Assembly (NCBI GenBank): GCA_964588415.1
Contig: CAZPPK010000002.1
Location: 1-54,277 of the forward strand
From: Sulfidibacterium sp964588415
GTDB taxonomy: Bacteria; Bacteroidota; Bacteroidia; Bacteroidales; F082
Length of the DNA stretch: 54,277 bases
Direction: 5' to 3'
In this document: one piece after another, positions 44,321 to 53,243 of the stretch
Layout: the number at the start of each line of letters is the position of its first letter
Numbering within the stretch: the stretch's first letter is position 1
Position numbers and translations under genes: made by a program
The notes under the pieces: model-generated
What the model was told of the DNA's origin: nothing
The model's input: the letters and a program-made list of their open reading frames with translations, nothing else
Database searches by the model: none

Positions 44321-45184
44321 TTATATTTCCGGACCCATAAATTTTCCGTGTTTTTTCCAATAAAAAATAATTGCTAAACCAACCAGCATTCCTCCAACGT
44401 GGGCAAAATGCGCAACATTGTCACCTGGATTGTTACTAATCCCTGAGTAAAGTTCATATAGCCCATAACCTATAACCAGCCATTTGGCTTTAATAGGAAT
44501 GGCAAAATAGAGATAAATAATTGAGTTGGGGAACATCATTCCGAATGCCAGCAGCAAACCGAAAATAGCACCTGATGCGCCGATAACCACCATCTGGTTC
44601 AGCATTTCTATTCTATAATTGGAAAGGAAAGTCACGATCTGTTGCATGATATCTCCGTTTGCCTGTTCCTGACTTAACAGATTCATGTTCTGGTTAAACA
44701 CCGAAACATCATGTTGGGTAATCAAAGGATTAATTGCCCCAACCCGGAAATGATACTTGCCAAAGTAGTCCTCCACGCCCGTCACGCTAGGATGATTAAT
44801 GATCTGATGCAAGGCATCCAGATTAGGAACCAGCGTGAAATGGATCCAGATGAGATATACAACAGCAGACCCCAGTCCGGTCAAAAGGTAGAATATTAAA
44901 AACTTCTTCCCACCCCAGACATTTTCCACCACATTCCCAAACATCCATAAAGCAAACATATTAAGTAGAATATGCTCCCAACCACCATGCAAAAACATAT
45001 ACGTGAAAAACTGATAAACCCTGAAATTGGAAGCGCCGGGATAGTGGAGCCCGAACATGCCGATCAAATCTATGTGGTATCGACGTAAAGCAAGCGTAGC
45101 AAGAAAAACCAGGGTATTGATGATTAACAGGTTTTTAACCACCGGTGGTAAGATTCTGAATCCGCTCGGTCTGTATTGCTGCAT
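44321..45184 (-). CDS. rhomboid-family intramembrane serine protease
   Basis: The 287-residue protein has GGWEHILLNMFALWMFG, catalytic S204 (VIGASGAIFGLLLAFG) and H262 (NVAHFAHVGGMLVGL). A long loop of about 80 residues sits between TM segments 3 and 4 (roughly residues 116-196), larger than in minimal rhomboids. It lies between mutL and the second rhomboid gene. A 14-bp perfect palindrome (CGGAATATATTCCG, 45229-45242) lies in the 66-base gap to mutL and may be a weak terminator or operator. Confidence 0.92.
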   Translation of the reverse strand: MQQYRPSGFRILPPVVKNLLIINTLVFLATLALRRYHIDLIGMFGLHYPGASNFRVYQFFTYMFLHGGWEHILLNMFALWMFGNVVENVWGGKKFLIFYLLTGLGSAVVYLIWIHFTLVPNLDALHQIINHPSVTGVEDYFGKYHFRVGAINPLITQHDVSVFNQNMNLLSQEQANGDIMQQIVTFLSNYRIEMLNQMVVIGASGAIFGLLLAFGMMFPNSIIYLYFAIPIKAKWLVIGYGLYELYSGISNNPGDNVAHFAHVGGMLVGLAIIFYWKKHGKFMGPEI

Positions 45185-45228
45185 CTGTTATCTTTTGTAT
45201 GTGAATAAATTCATTTCCTTATTTAAGC

Positions 45229-45242
45229 CGGAATATATTCCG
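45229..45242. repeat. 14-bp palindrome between mutL and rhomboid gene
   Basis: CGGAATATATTCCG is exactly self-complementary. It lies 8 bases beyond the mutL stop, upstream of the rhomboid ATG at 45184. Its function is unknown; there is no following T run on the minus strand that would make it a typical terminator. Confidence 0.3.
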
Positions 45243-45250
45243 AGCATACA

Positions 45251-47077
45251 TTACCGCAAAAATCCTTCCAAAGTTTCATTTGTCACAATCCCGATAATTT
45301 TACTGCCATCGGGAGCCAGCTCCGGAACCTGGCATGCAAAAAGCCGATCGAAAATATCTGCCATTTCTTCTTTGGTAAGGCTTTCGCCTGAATGAATTGA
45401 AAACCGCGATGCCATTGCCCTGGCCAGGCGAATGGTCTTATCCATTCCCAATTCAGTATTTTGTTTTTTATAATCTTCAATAATTTTCTCCAAACTTAGC
45501 TGAATATTTTCATCTTTCAGATCAGCAGGAATTCCTTTCACAACAAAAAGGCCGGTCTCTTCTGTTTCGAGCATGAATCCCAGTGTCTTTAGGAAATTTA
45601 TCAGTTCCAAAACGATAGATGCATCTTCAGGAGAGAAGTGGATTTCAACTGGGAAAAGCTGTTGTTGCGATGCCTGTTCCTTTCCTTGCAGCTGATTCAA
45701 AAACCTTTCATAAAGAATTCTTTCGTGGGCTTTTTGCTGATGGATCAGCATCATTCCTGAACGGACATTGCAGACAATAAACTTTCGCTGTATCTGAAAA
45801 AAAGACAAGGGCGTCTTTTCCTGTTGTACTGTGACTTCCCCTGAAACTTCAAAAGAACTTTCTTTATTTTCCTTAATGGCAGGGGTAAAAAGTTTTTCCC
45901 AGTTTTGAACAGGTTTTTCTCGCCTGAAATTACTGCTTTCGCGATATGAAGAGCTACTTTTCTCAGTCTCAAAAGGATTATAATCAGGATTAATCTTTAT
46001 TTCCGGCTGTTTCACAATGCCGCGTGCCGGATTCTGAAAAGCTGCTTCAATACTAGGATCTACATCAAAATCGATGGTGGGAGTGAGATTATGCATTCCA
46101 ACCGATTGTTTTACAGCAGCCTGCAAGACTGCGTAAACATATTTGGCATCTTTGAAATTTACCTCTGTTTTGGTGGGATGAATGTTGATGTCAATATCGG
46201 ATGGCTCTACTTCTATATTTAAAAAATAAGAAGGAAACGAATCGCCTGGTAGTAATTCACTAAAGGCATTCGTAACCGCATGATTCAAATAAGCATGCTT
46301 TATATATCGTTGATTTACAAAGAAGTATTGCTCCCCTCGTGTCTTCTTTGCAAATTCAGGTTTCAGGATAAAACCGTTAATACTCAAAATATCGGTAGTC
46401 TGGGAAACAGATAACAGGCGCTGGTCGTAAACTTTCCCAAAAATAGCAACAATCCTTGATTTCAAACTACCCTTCACCAGATTGTAAACCATTTTTCCAT
46501 TATGCTCCAGGGTAAAAGCGATTTCAGGATTGATCAATGCAACGTGGTTAAATTCTTCCAGAATATGACGGGTTTCTGCATTGTGGGATTTAAGGAAATT
46601 TCTTCGTGCCGGCACATTGAAGAAAAGGTTCTTAACCATGATTGTTGTCCCAAAAGGGCAGGAGTAAGGCTCCTGATCCAGTACTTTGGAGCCTTCAATT
46701 CGCAGGTAACTGCCTAACTCATCTTCTTTTGGGCGACTTTTGACTTCCACTTGGGCGATTGCTGCAATGGATGCCATTGCTTCACCTCGAAATCCCAAGG
46801 TATGAATGAAAAACAAGTCTTCCGCTTTGGTGATTTTTGAAGTGGCATGCCTTTCGAAACACATGCGGATATCAATGGCTGACATTCCACTGCCGTTATC
46901 TGTGACCTGGATCAGGGTTTTTCCAGCGTCTTTTATAACAAGATGTATTTCGGTTGCCCCGGCATCAACAGAATTTTCAAGCAATTCTTTCACCGCAGAA
47001 GCGGGCCTTTGAATTACTTCACCTGCGGCAATCTGATTGGCAACGGAATCCGGAAGAAGCTTGATGATGTTAGACAT
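45251..47077 (-). CDS. mutL: DNA mismatch repair protein MutL
   Basis: MutL couples mismatch recognition to strand removal. The 608-residue protein has the GHKL ATPase motifs: QIAAGEVIQRPASAVKELLENSVDAG, DNGSGM and GFRGEAMASIAA. In the C-terminal domain, the site that holds the metal-binding DQHAxxExxxxE motif in endonuclease-type MutL reads HQQKAHERILYE near residues 446-457, with the Asp and His gone. The later ACR and CPHGRP-like motifs also differ (SRFS, APDG). Nicking activity may therefore be absent. Its ATG lies 11 bases after the 47089 gene's stop. Confidence 0.95.
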   Translation of the reverse strand: MSNIIKLLPDSVANQIAAGEVIQRPASAVKELLENSVDAGATEIHLVIKDAGKTLIQVTDNGSGMSAIDIRMCFERHATSKITKAEDLFFIHTLGFRGEAMASIAAIAQVEVKSRPKEDELGSYLRIEGSKVLDQEPYSCPFGTTIMVKNLFFNVPARRNFLKSHNAETRHILEEFNHVALINPEIAFTLEHNGKMVYNLVKGSLKSRIVAIFGKVYDQRLLSVSQTTDILSINGFILKPEFAKKTRGEQYFFVNQRYIKHAYLNHAVTNAFSELLPGDSFPSYFLNIEVEPSDIDINIHPTKTEVNFKDAKYVYAVLQAAVKQSVGMHNLTPTIDFDVDPSIEAAFQNPARGIVKQPEIKINPDYNPFETEKSSSSYRESSNFRREKPVQNWEKLFTPAIKENKESSFEVSGEVTVQQEKTPLSFFQIQRKFIVCNVRSGMMLIHQQKAHERILYERFLNQLQGKEQASQQQLFPVEIHFSPEDASIVLELINFLKTLGFMLETEETGLFVVKGIPADLKDENIQLSLEKIIEDYKKQNTELGMDKTIRLARAMASRFSIHSGESLTKEEMADIFDRLFACQVPELAPDGSKIIGIVTNETLEGFLR

Positions 47078-47088
47078 AAAATCCTACA

Positions 47089-47403
47089 TTATTTAGCCAC
47101 AACTCCGAAAAGGGTAAGAAAGTTTTCCACCAGGTTGGTAAAAATGATAACGTAAATACTGCCTCCTATTATAATTGCGTATATGAGATAAGATATGAAA
47201 CGGCTGCCTGTACTTTTCCCAAAATCACTTTTCTTCTCCCAACGTTTTGACATTTGCAAACGAATTCTTTCATCTCTACTCAGCGCAGAATCATAACCCA
47301 GTTTAGCTTTCCTTTGTTCCCATTCCTCTTTTTTGGGATCATAATATCTCGACGGGAAGTTAAATCTCTTAGGTTTAGGTGTCTTAAAAACTACAAAACG
47401 CAT
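47089..47403 (-). CDS. small protein with one membrane segment
   Basis: The 104-residue product has a basic, aromatic N-terminal half (KPKRFNFPSRYYDPKKEEW) and a single TM helix at about residues 70-88. I do not recognise its family. It is 11 bases upstream of mutL in the same direction and has its own candidate promoter. No function can be assigned. Confidence 0.75.
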   Translation of the reverse strand: MRFVVFKTPKPKRFNFPSRYYDPKKEEWEQRKAKLGYDSALSRDERIRLQMSKRWEKKSDFGKSTGSRFISYLIYAIIIGGSIYVIIFTNLVENFLTLFGVVAK

Positions 47404-47421
47404 GGTAATAAATTTATCCTA

Positions 47422-47429
47422 CAAAGATA
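47422..47429 (-). promoter_or_regulatory. candidate -7 box for the 47403/mutL unit
   Basis: The minus strand reads TATCTTTG (TANNTTTG), placing the transcript start about 13 bases before the ATG at 47403. The -33 element would overlap the end of argS and is not clear. Confidence 0.4.
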
Positions 47430-47450
47430 CATCATTTTTAGGCTCTTTTT

Positions 47451-49241
47451 TTACATCCGCTCCGGGAGCACGATTCCCAGGAGATGCATAGCGGAACTCA
47501 GCGTCCTTGATGTGAAATCTGACAGTGCAAGCCTGAAATTTCTTTTGGCTTCATCTTCTTCCTTCAGGATTGTCAGATCATGATAAAACTGGTTGTATTC
47601 TTTGGCTGTTTCAAAAGCAAAATTTGCAATGGGTGCAGGGCTTAAGGCATCTCCGGCTGCAGCAATCACCGATGGAAAATCATGCAACAATTTCAATAAC
47701 GATTTTTCTTTGGTTTCAGGAATATGGCCTTCATATTTAGCATCATTAAAGTCCATTTTCAAATCCTTTGCTTTACGCATAATTGATTGAATCCTTGCGT
47801 GGGTATATTGTATAAACGGCCCTGTATTTCCATTAAAATCAATGGATTCCTGAGGGTTGAACATCATCGTCTTTTTGGGATCAACTTTCAGAATAAAATA
47901 TTTCAAAGCGCCAAGACCAACCATGTCATACAATTGAGCAGATTCTACCGCAGTAAAATCATCAAATTTTCCAAGCTCTTCTGATGTTTTACGGGCAGTT
48001 TCAGCCATTTCTTCCATGAGTTCATCGGCATCAACCACGGTTCCTTCGCGGGATTTCATTTTGCCGTGTGGCAATTCAACCATTCCATAAGAAAGATGAT
48101 ATATGTTTTCGGCCCAAGGTTTCCCCAGCTTCTTCAGCAAGAGTTTTAAAACATCAAAATGATAATTTTGCTCATTTCCAACAACATAAATTAATTTTTG
48201 TGGCCGGTAATCTTCATAACGCAAATGCGCCGTTCCCAAATCCTGCGTCATATAAACGGAAGTCCCATCAGCACGGAGCAACAGCTTTTCATCCAGCCCT
48301 TCATCAGTAAGATTACACCAAACCGAACCGTCTTCTTTTTTATAATATACTTTCTTCTCAAGCCCTTCATTCACCAGCTCTTTCCCCAAAAGATAGGTTT
48401 CCGATTCATAATAGATCTTATCAAAATCTACACCCATTCTCTTATAAGTCTTGTCAAAACCCTCATAAACCCAGGAATTCATCTCCTGCCAGAGTGCCCT
48501 TATTTCAGGATCGCCAGCTTCCCACTTTTGAAGCATTTGCTTGGCTTCAACAATCAAAGGTGCTTGCTGAGCAGCTTCTTCGGCTTCCGTACCATTGGCG
48601 ACAAGCTGTGAAATTTCCTTTTTGTATTCTTTGTCGAACAAAACATAAAAGTCACCCACCAGATTGTCGCCTTTTTGCCCGGAACTCTTTGGGGTCTTGC
48701 CTTTTCCCCATTTTTGCCATGCCAGCATGGATTTGCAAATATGGATACCCCGGTCGTTTACCAGGTTGACTTTTATTACATTTTTCCCGTTGGCTTTTAA
48801 AATCTCAGCTACCGACCATCCCAACAGATTGTTGCGGACATGGCCTAAATGCAACGGTTTGTTGGTGTTAGGAGATGAGTATTCTATGACGAAAGGTGGT
48901 TCATCCGCTTTCGCGGGAAGTGACCCGTAATTTTCATTGGTGTACGATTCTTCAAAAAAAGAAATCCAGTATTTATCATCAATAACGAGATTGAGAAAGC
49001 CTTTGATTACGCTAAAAGCAACAACTTCATCCGTGTTCTTTTCAAGAAAACTTCCCAGTTCCTGTGCCGTTGCCTCCGGAGATTTTCGCGAAATCTTTAA
49101 CAAAGGAAAAACAACAACTGTCAGATCACCTTCAAACTCAGGGCGTGTTTTCTGAAGCATAAAATTATCCGGGCTAAACTCCTGTTGATAAAGCGTTTTA
49201 ATGGCCAAACTAAGCTTCTCTGTTAAAATGGATTCAATCAT
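47451..49241 (-). CDS. argS: arginine--tRNA ligase
   Basis: This class I synthetase charges tRNA-Arg. The start at 49241 (MIESILTEKLSLAI) matches the family. A longer reading to 49283 would begin upstream of the candidate promoter, so it is rejected; an ATG at 49253 is also possible. The 596-residue protein has the HIGH motif as HLGH at residues 131-134 (SSPNTNKPLHLGHVRNN), the KMSKS-equivalent GKMKSREG, the ESAQLYDMVGLGALKY block and the C-terminal DALR anticodon-binding domain (LPERM end). Confidence 0.96.
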   Translation of the reverse strand: MIESILTEKLSLAIKTLYQQEFSPDNFMLQKTRPEFEGDLTVVVFPLLKISRKSPEATAQELGSFLEKNTDEVVAFSVIKGFLNLVIDDKYWISFFEESYTNENYGSLPAKADEPPFVIEYSSPNTNKPLHLGHVRNNLLGWSVAEILKANGKNVIKVNLVNDRGIHICKSMLAWQKWGKGKTPKSSGQKGDNLVGDFYVLFDKEYKKEISQLVANGTEAEEAAQQAPLIVEAKQMLQKWEAGDPEIRALWQEMNSWVYEGFDKTYKRMGVDFDKIYYESETYLLGKELVNEGLEKKVYYKKEDGSVWCNLTDEGLDEKLLLRADGTSVYMTQDLGTAHLRYEDYRPQKLIYVVGNEQNYHFDVLKLLLKKLGKPWAENIYHLSYGMVELPHGKMKSREGTVVDADELMEEMAETARKTSEELGKFDDFTAVESAQLYDMVGLGALKYFILKVDPKKTMMFNPQESIDFNGNTGPFIQYTHARIQSIMRKAKDLKMDFNDAKYEGHIPETKEKSLLKLLHDFPSVIAAAGDALSPAPIANFAFETAKEYNQFYHDLTILKEEDEAKRNFRLALSDFTSRTLSSAMHLLGIVLPERM

Positions 49242-49263
49242 GATTTCGCGCATTTTTAAGCTG

Positions 49264-49271
49264 CAAAAGTA
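49264..49271 (-). promoter_or_regulatory. candidate -7 box for argS
   Basis: The minus strand reads TACTTTTG (TANNTTTG). The transcript would start near 49257, a few bases before the in-frame ATGs at 49253 and 49241. This supports the shorter form of ArgS. Confidence 0.45.
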
Positions 49272-49393
49272 GGGAAAATGCACTTGTTAAATTACGAAGG
49301 TTGGTTGGGAAATTGCGTTTTACTTCTAATAACTAACAAAATGTTGGATTTAGCCACGAATTCTCGAATTGAAGACGAATTAATAACGTCGCT

Positions 49394-49476
49394 CATTCGG
49401 ATTTCAAATCCGAATGCTTTGGAAAATAGGATTTTAAATCTTTGTGGATGATGGGTCTGGGTTGCAAATCCAGACC
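49394..49476. repeat. three REP-like quasi-palindromes at exact 30-base spacing
   Basis: In the 310-base gap between argS and the ABC gene there are three 13-base units of the form GGATTTNAAATCC centred at 49405, 49435 and 49465. They read GGATTTCAAATCC, GGATTTTAAATCT and GGGTTGCAAATCC. The first extends to a perfect 11-bp stem (49394-49404 with 49406-49416). The third is embedded in a GGTCTGG/CCAGACC stem (49454-49460 with 49470-49476). Their form suggests REP-type elements moved by RAYT-like enzymes, but none is encoded here. The rest of the gap shows no gene. Confidence 0.55.
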
Positions 49477-49551
49477 AGCTTGATTACAAAAAGAATTGCT
49501 AATTTTTTAAGATATAGTTCAAAAAACTGATCAAAAAACATATTATTTTCT

Positions 49552-51741
49552 TCAGGTATTTTGGCTATTATCAATATTTATCGGCATTTGTTTTTGCCAC
49601 ATACTATAATACTTTTCTTTTAATTTAAACAATTCGTCATGTGAGCCACTCTCTATAACTTTCCCTTTTGACATTACAATGATTTTATCGGCATTCAAAA
49701 CAGTACTCAATCTGTGAGCGATCATAATGATAGTTTTTCCTTGATCTTTAAGTCCTTTTATCGTGTTCATAACCTGCTCTTCACTTTCAGAATCTAATGA
49801 GGATGTAGCTTCATCCAAAATAATAATCTCAGGTTCCTTATACAGGATCCTGGCCAAAGCAATCTTTTGCCTTTGTCCTCCTGATAAGGAAAAACCATTT
49901 TCGCCTATATCGGAAAGAAACCCTTGCGGCAATTCATTAATAAACTCCTGTATACCAATGAGCATACTTATTTGCACAATCCGATCCATATCAGGTTCAA
50001 AATCCCCAATGGCAATGTTTTGTGCAATGGTTCCCTTAAATAAATCAACGTTTTGCGGTACTACTCCCACAATTTTTCTTAACGAATAGTTATCAACATG
50101 ATTAATATCAATATTATTGATAAGTATTTTTCCTTTAGTGAGAGGATAAATATTTTGCAACAAGTGCATCAAAGTGGACTTGCCGGAACCGCTTTCACCA
50201 ACTATAGCGGTAATTTTACTTTTCTCTATTTCCAGATTAAAATTATCAAATACTTCAACCCTTGACCCATATCGAAAACTTACATTTGAGAAGACGACAT
50301 TTCCAAGCATTCCTTTTGTTAAAATAATCTTATTTTCATTTTCGACGTCCAAATCCATTATTTCAAATAGACGGTCGGAGGCAATTAAAGCATTTTGGAT
50401 ACTTTTATTCACGCCAATTAATGAATTTAGCGGTCCGGTAAAATAACCCAGTATGGCATAAAAGGACATCAGTTCGCCGGGAGTCAGCGTTTTTGAAAGG
50501 ACAAAATAAGAGCCAATCCAAAGAACTATTATAGTAAAAGTTGATGAAATAAAAGCTGATGAATTGGAACTAAAAACTGAATTTAACCCAGATGTATAAC
50601 CCGTTTCTAATAACTGCACAAATTTTGTTTCTGTACCGGTATTAAAATAATCTTCAATTCCAAATCTCTTTATGGTTCCCGCTGCATTAATAGACTCGAC
50701 AAGGTGACTTTCCAATGTGGCGGATTGTTCCATCACTTTGCGCTCTGTTTTTTTATTCAACTTGTTGGTCGCGTAATACAAACCGATGTACAGAGGAATT
50801 ATAATCATTACGATCAAAGCCATTTTCCATGAATACATAAACATTAGCCCAAAAGAAAATGCCACAATCAACACATTCACTACGATGTGAATCAATGTGT
50901 TATTTATGAAAACCCGGATTTTAACCGCATCGTTTATACGTGAAATGATTTCCCCGGTACGCATCGTGTCGAAAAACCTTTGAGGTAACTTTAACAAATG
51001 TTTGTAGTAACCAAGTATAAGCCTTGCATCAATTAATTGTCCCGTTTTCAACGTAAAAACCGTCTGAAAAACCCCAAGAAGAACCTTTATTATGATGATG
51101 GCAATCATAACAATACTCATAAGGTTCAGAAGGTTTTTATTCCCGTTAACAAACACAAAATCGGTTAGTTTCTGAATGTAAATTGAAGTTGAAAGTCCGA
51201 GAACTGAATAGAAAACTGCCCCCATAAGCGCCTGGACAAGAACTGCTTTATGGGGCTTTAACAAATAAAAAAGGCGTGCAAAATTCGATACTCTTTCATT
51301 CTTAATTTCAAATCCTTCACCAGGTACCAATATGACCAAAACCCCCGTCCAGTCTTCAGTGAATTCTTCCCGTTTTTGGGTTTTGATCTCTCCTGTTCCC
51401 GGGTCCATTATATCAATTTGCTTTTCGGTAACCTTTAAGATTACAACATAATGCAATAAATTCTTTTCCTTGAGATGCAAATGAGCAATGGCCGGTTTGG
51501 GTATTTTTAATAAGGCATCATAATTACCTTTAACCCCTTTAGCGACAAAACCTAATTTCTCAGCAGCTTCAATCAGCCCCAGAACATTAGTTCCCTTAGT
51601 ATCTGTGCTGGCATACTGACGTATTTTAGATAATGGAATTTGTAAATTATAATAAGCCGATACCGACATTAAGCAAGCCGCGCCACAATCCGTAATATCT
51701 CTTTGCTTTACTTTAACTTTTCTTTTTTGAAAAAATCCCAT
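49552..51741 (-). CDS. C39 peptidase-containing ABC exporter (PCAT type)
   Basis: The start at 51741 gives MGFFQKRKVKVKQRDITDCG, a standard C39 opening; a longer reading would run into a repeat element. The 729-residue protein has an N-terminal C39 peptidase with C19, H97 (HYVVI) and D113 (MDPG), a six-TM exporter domain, and a nucleotide-binding domain with VGESGSGKST, LSGGQRQKIAL and IIILDEATSSLD. Such proteins cut double-glycine leaders and export the peptide. It is the last gene of the cassette with the adaptor, the CPBP protein and the leader peptide. Confidence 0.95.
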   Translation of the reverse strand: MGFFQKRKVKVKQRDITDCGAACLMSVSAYYNLQIPLSKIRQYASTDTKGTNVLGLIEAAEKLGFVAKGVKGNYDALLKIPKPAIAHLHLKEKNLLHYVVILKVTEKQIDIMDPGTGEIKTQKREEFTEDWTGVLVILVPGEGFEIKNERVSNFARLFYLLKPHKAVLVQALMGAVFYSVLGLSTSIYIQKLTDFVFVNGNKNLLNLMSIVMIAIIIIKVLLGVFQTVFTLKTGQLIDARLILGYYKHLLKLPQRFFDTMRTGEIISRINDAVKIRVFINNTLIHIVVNVLIVAFSFGLMFMYSWKMALIVMIIIPLYIGLYYATNKLNKKTERKVMEQSATLESHLVESINAAGTIKRFGIEDYFNTGTETKFVQLLETGYTSGLNSVFSSNSSAFISSTFTIIVLWIGSYFVLSKTLTPGELMSFYAILGYFTGPLNSLIGVNKSIQNALIASDRLFEIMDLDVENENKIILTKGMLGNVVFSNVSFRYGSRVEVFDNFNLEIEKSKITAIVGESGSGKSTLMHLLQNIYPLTKGKILINNIDINHVDNYSLRKIVGVVPQNVDLFKGTIAQNIAIGDFEPDMDRIVQISMLIGIQEFINELPQGFLSDIGENGFSLSGGQRQKIALARILYKEPEIIILDEATSSLDSESEEQVMNTIKGLKDQGKTIIMIAHRLSTVLNADKIIVMSKGKVIESGSHDELFKLKEKYYSMWQKQMPINIDNSQNT

Positions 51742-51781
51742 ACAATCACTTAGTTTTAAGTCGGATATAAAACAATAAGTA

Positions 51782-51902
51782 CACCCCGAAAAGTAGTTTT
51801 TCGTCATTGCGAACGTAGTGAAGCAATCCCAACATAAAGGATGTCAATAGAATGAGATTGCTTCGTGCCTCGCAATGACGCGTTTTTTGACTTTTCGGAG
51901 TG
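51782..51902. repeat. 121-base imperfect inverted-repeat element (MITE/REP-like)
   Basis: The ends CACCCCGAAAAGT (51782-51794) and ACTTTTCGGAGTG (51890-51902) are near-perfect inverted repeats. Inside, GTCATTGCGAACGTAGTGAAGCAATC faces its imperfect complement GATTGCTTCGTGCCTCGCAATGAC, leaving a 23-base centre. The core CGTCATTGCGAG/GAAGCAATC type is a frequent dispersed palindrome in many bacterial genomes. No transposase is nearby. It separates the adaptor gene from the exporter gene. Confidence 0.7.
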
Positions 51903-51927
51903 GACTCAACAATTAAACTTTTCATTT

Positions 51928-53091
51928 TTATTGATGGAGCTGATTAGGGTTAAGCCAGCTACTGACATTATCATACAGGAGTTGAGCAAGCGTTCTTCGT
52001 GCCAGGAAAAAGCTGGTGGTTACAGTCATGCCTTTTCTTACCGTTACCACATTGTTTTTGTATTTTAACTTTGTTCCATTTAGTTTACAACGAACGATAA
52101 AACTCGTCTGTCCCTGGCTGGATGTATATACATCTTTGGGAATTTGGCTTACAAAACCATTGAGCATACCCCATTGGTTGTAATTAAAGGCGCTAACCTG
52201 GAAATTAACTTTCTGGCTGACCCTCAGAAATCCAATATTTGCGGTCGAAACATAAGCTTCCACTATTAGCTCACTGGTTGGGGTAATGGTACAAATTTGC
52301 TGGTTCGAATAAATATTACCCTGGGTTTTTATTCCTGACAGATTCTGTATATATCCATCAATGGGGGCTATAATAAAATATTTTTTTAAATTGTTTCGCG
52401 AATTATTTAAACCATCTTTCAGTCCGTATAATTGGGTCTGGTTTTCATTGAATTGATTTTGCCACGAAGAAAGCTGATCTTCAAATATTTTACGGTGAGT
52501 TAATTTTGAATCCTGATATTTATAAGAGATTTGTTCAAATTCAGCCAAAGGTGCTACTCCCATTTTATATAAAGTTCGCTCCCTAAGATATGCTTTTTGA
52601 TCATTTTCAATTTCTGATTTTTGGAGGCCTAAATCCGAAATAAATTTTTTCAGCTCCTGCTTGTACAATGGCGTTGAAACATTTTGGGTCTCATATTTGC
52701 CATCCATAACCAATTTTGTAAGATAAGACAAATCAGTATTTTGATTTTCCAGAATCTGAATTTTGTCCTGAATGATATGAATACTTTTTTCTATTTCTGC
52801 GGTATCCACCAATAGTAAAGTGTCGCCTTGTTTAACATATTGGTTTACCTGTATTCTCAGCGATTCTATGGTTCCGTATACCGGCGCCATGATTTCAGTT
52901 GCCTGCTGCTTAGATGTAATAATACCTGGCGTGTTGACATTGACATCCACCTTTATCCAAAATAAAGAAGCGATAAACAATATCAACACCCCTATTAAAA
53001 TCCAATAAATGATTTTGCTTTTGGTGGAATGGTGTTTAATGAGGCTTTGGGTCGAAAATTCGATTATTGATTGGGGAAAGATTTTGGGCAT
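51928..53091 (-). CDS. HlyD-type periplasmic adaptor of the exporter
   Basis: The ATG at 53091 is chosen over an upstream TTG. The 387-residue membrane-fusion protein has one N-terminal TM helix (about 30-50), a barrel-like VDVNVNTPGII start, biotinyl-lipoyl halves (APVYGTIESLRIQVNQYVKQGDTLLLVD ... APIDGYIQNL), a long coiled-coil hairpin between them and a beta-barrel end with a VRKGMTV strand. It would link the ABC exporter to an outer-membrane channel that is not encoded in the window. The 121-base repeat lies between it and the exporter gene. Confidence 0.92.
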   Translation of the reverse strand: MPKIFPQSIIEFSTQSLIKHHSTKSKIIYWILIGVLILFIASLFWIKVDVNVNTPGIITSKQQATEIMAPVYGTIESLRIQVNQYVKQGDTLLLVDTAEIEKSIHIIQDKIQILENQNTDLSYLTKLVMDGKYETQNVSTPLYKQELKKFISDLGLQKSEIENDQKAYLRERTLYKMGVAPLAEFEQISYKYQDSKLTHRKIFEDQLSSWQNQFNENQTQLYGLKDGLNNSRNNLKKYFIIAPIDGYIQNLSGIKTQGNIYSNQQICTITPTSELIVEAYVSTANIGFLRVSQKVNFQVSAFNYNQWGMLNGFVSQIPKDVYTSSQGQTSFIVRCKLNGTKLKYKNNVVTVRKGMTVTTSFFLARRTLAQLLYDNVSSWLNPNQLHQ

Positions 53092-53243
53092 TATTTGAAG
53101 GTCTATAATTGGGTGCAAATAAACTATCTTAAGGCCAGTTCATTGATGTATAAATAATAACATCTGCCTTTTTATGAAAAGTCTGCTGTTTTTAAAATCT
53201 TGCACTTCTCATCCCGTTGCAGAACATTGATAAATTCTTCGGA

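Noticed and set aside
49242..49283. Longer ArgS N-terminus
   Set aside because: It would start upstream of the candidate -7 box and adds residues not seen in the family.
49394..49476. CRISPR array, because of the exact 30-base periodicity
   Set aside because: Only three short diverged palindromic units, no conserved 25-35 base repeat and no cas genes.
51742..51807. Longer N-terminus of the C39 exporter
   Set aside because: It translates part of the inverted-repeat element; the ATG at 51741 gives the normal C39 opening.
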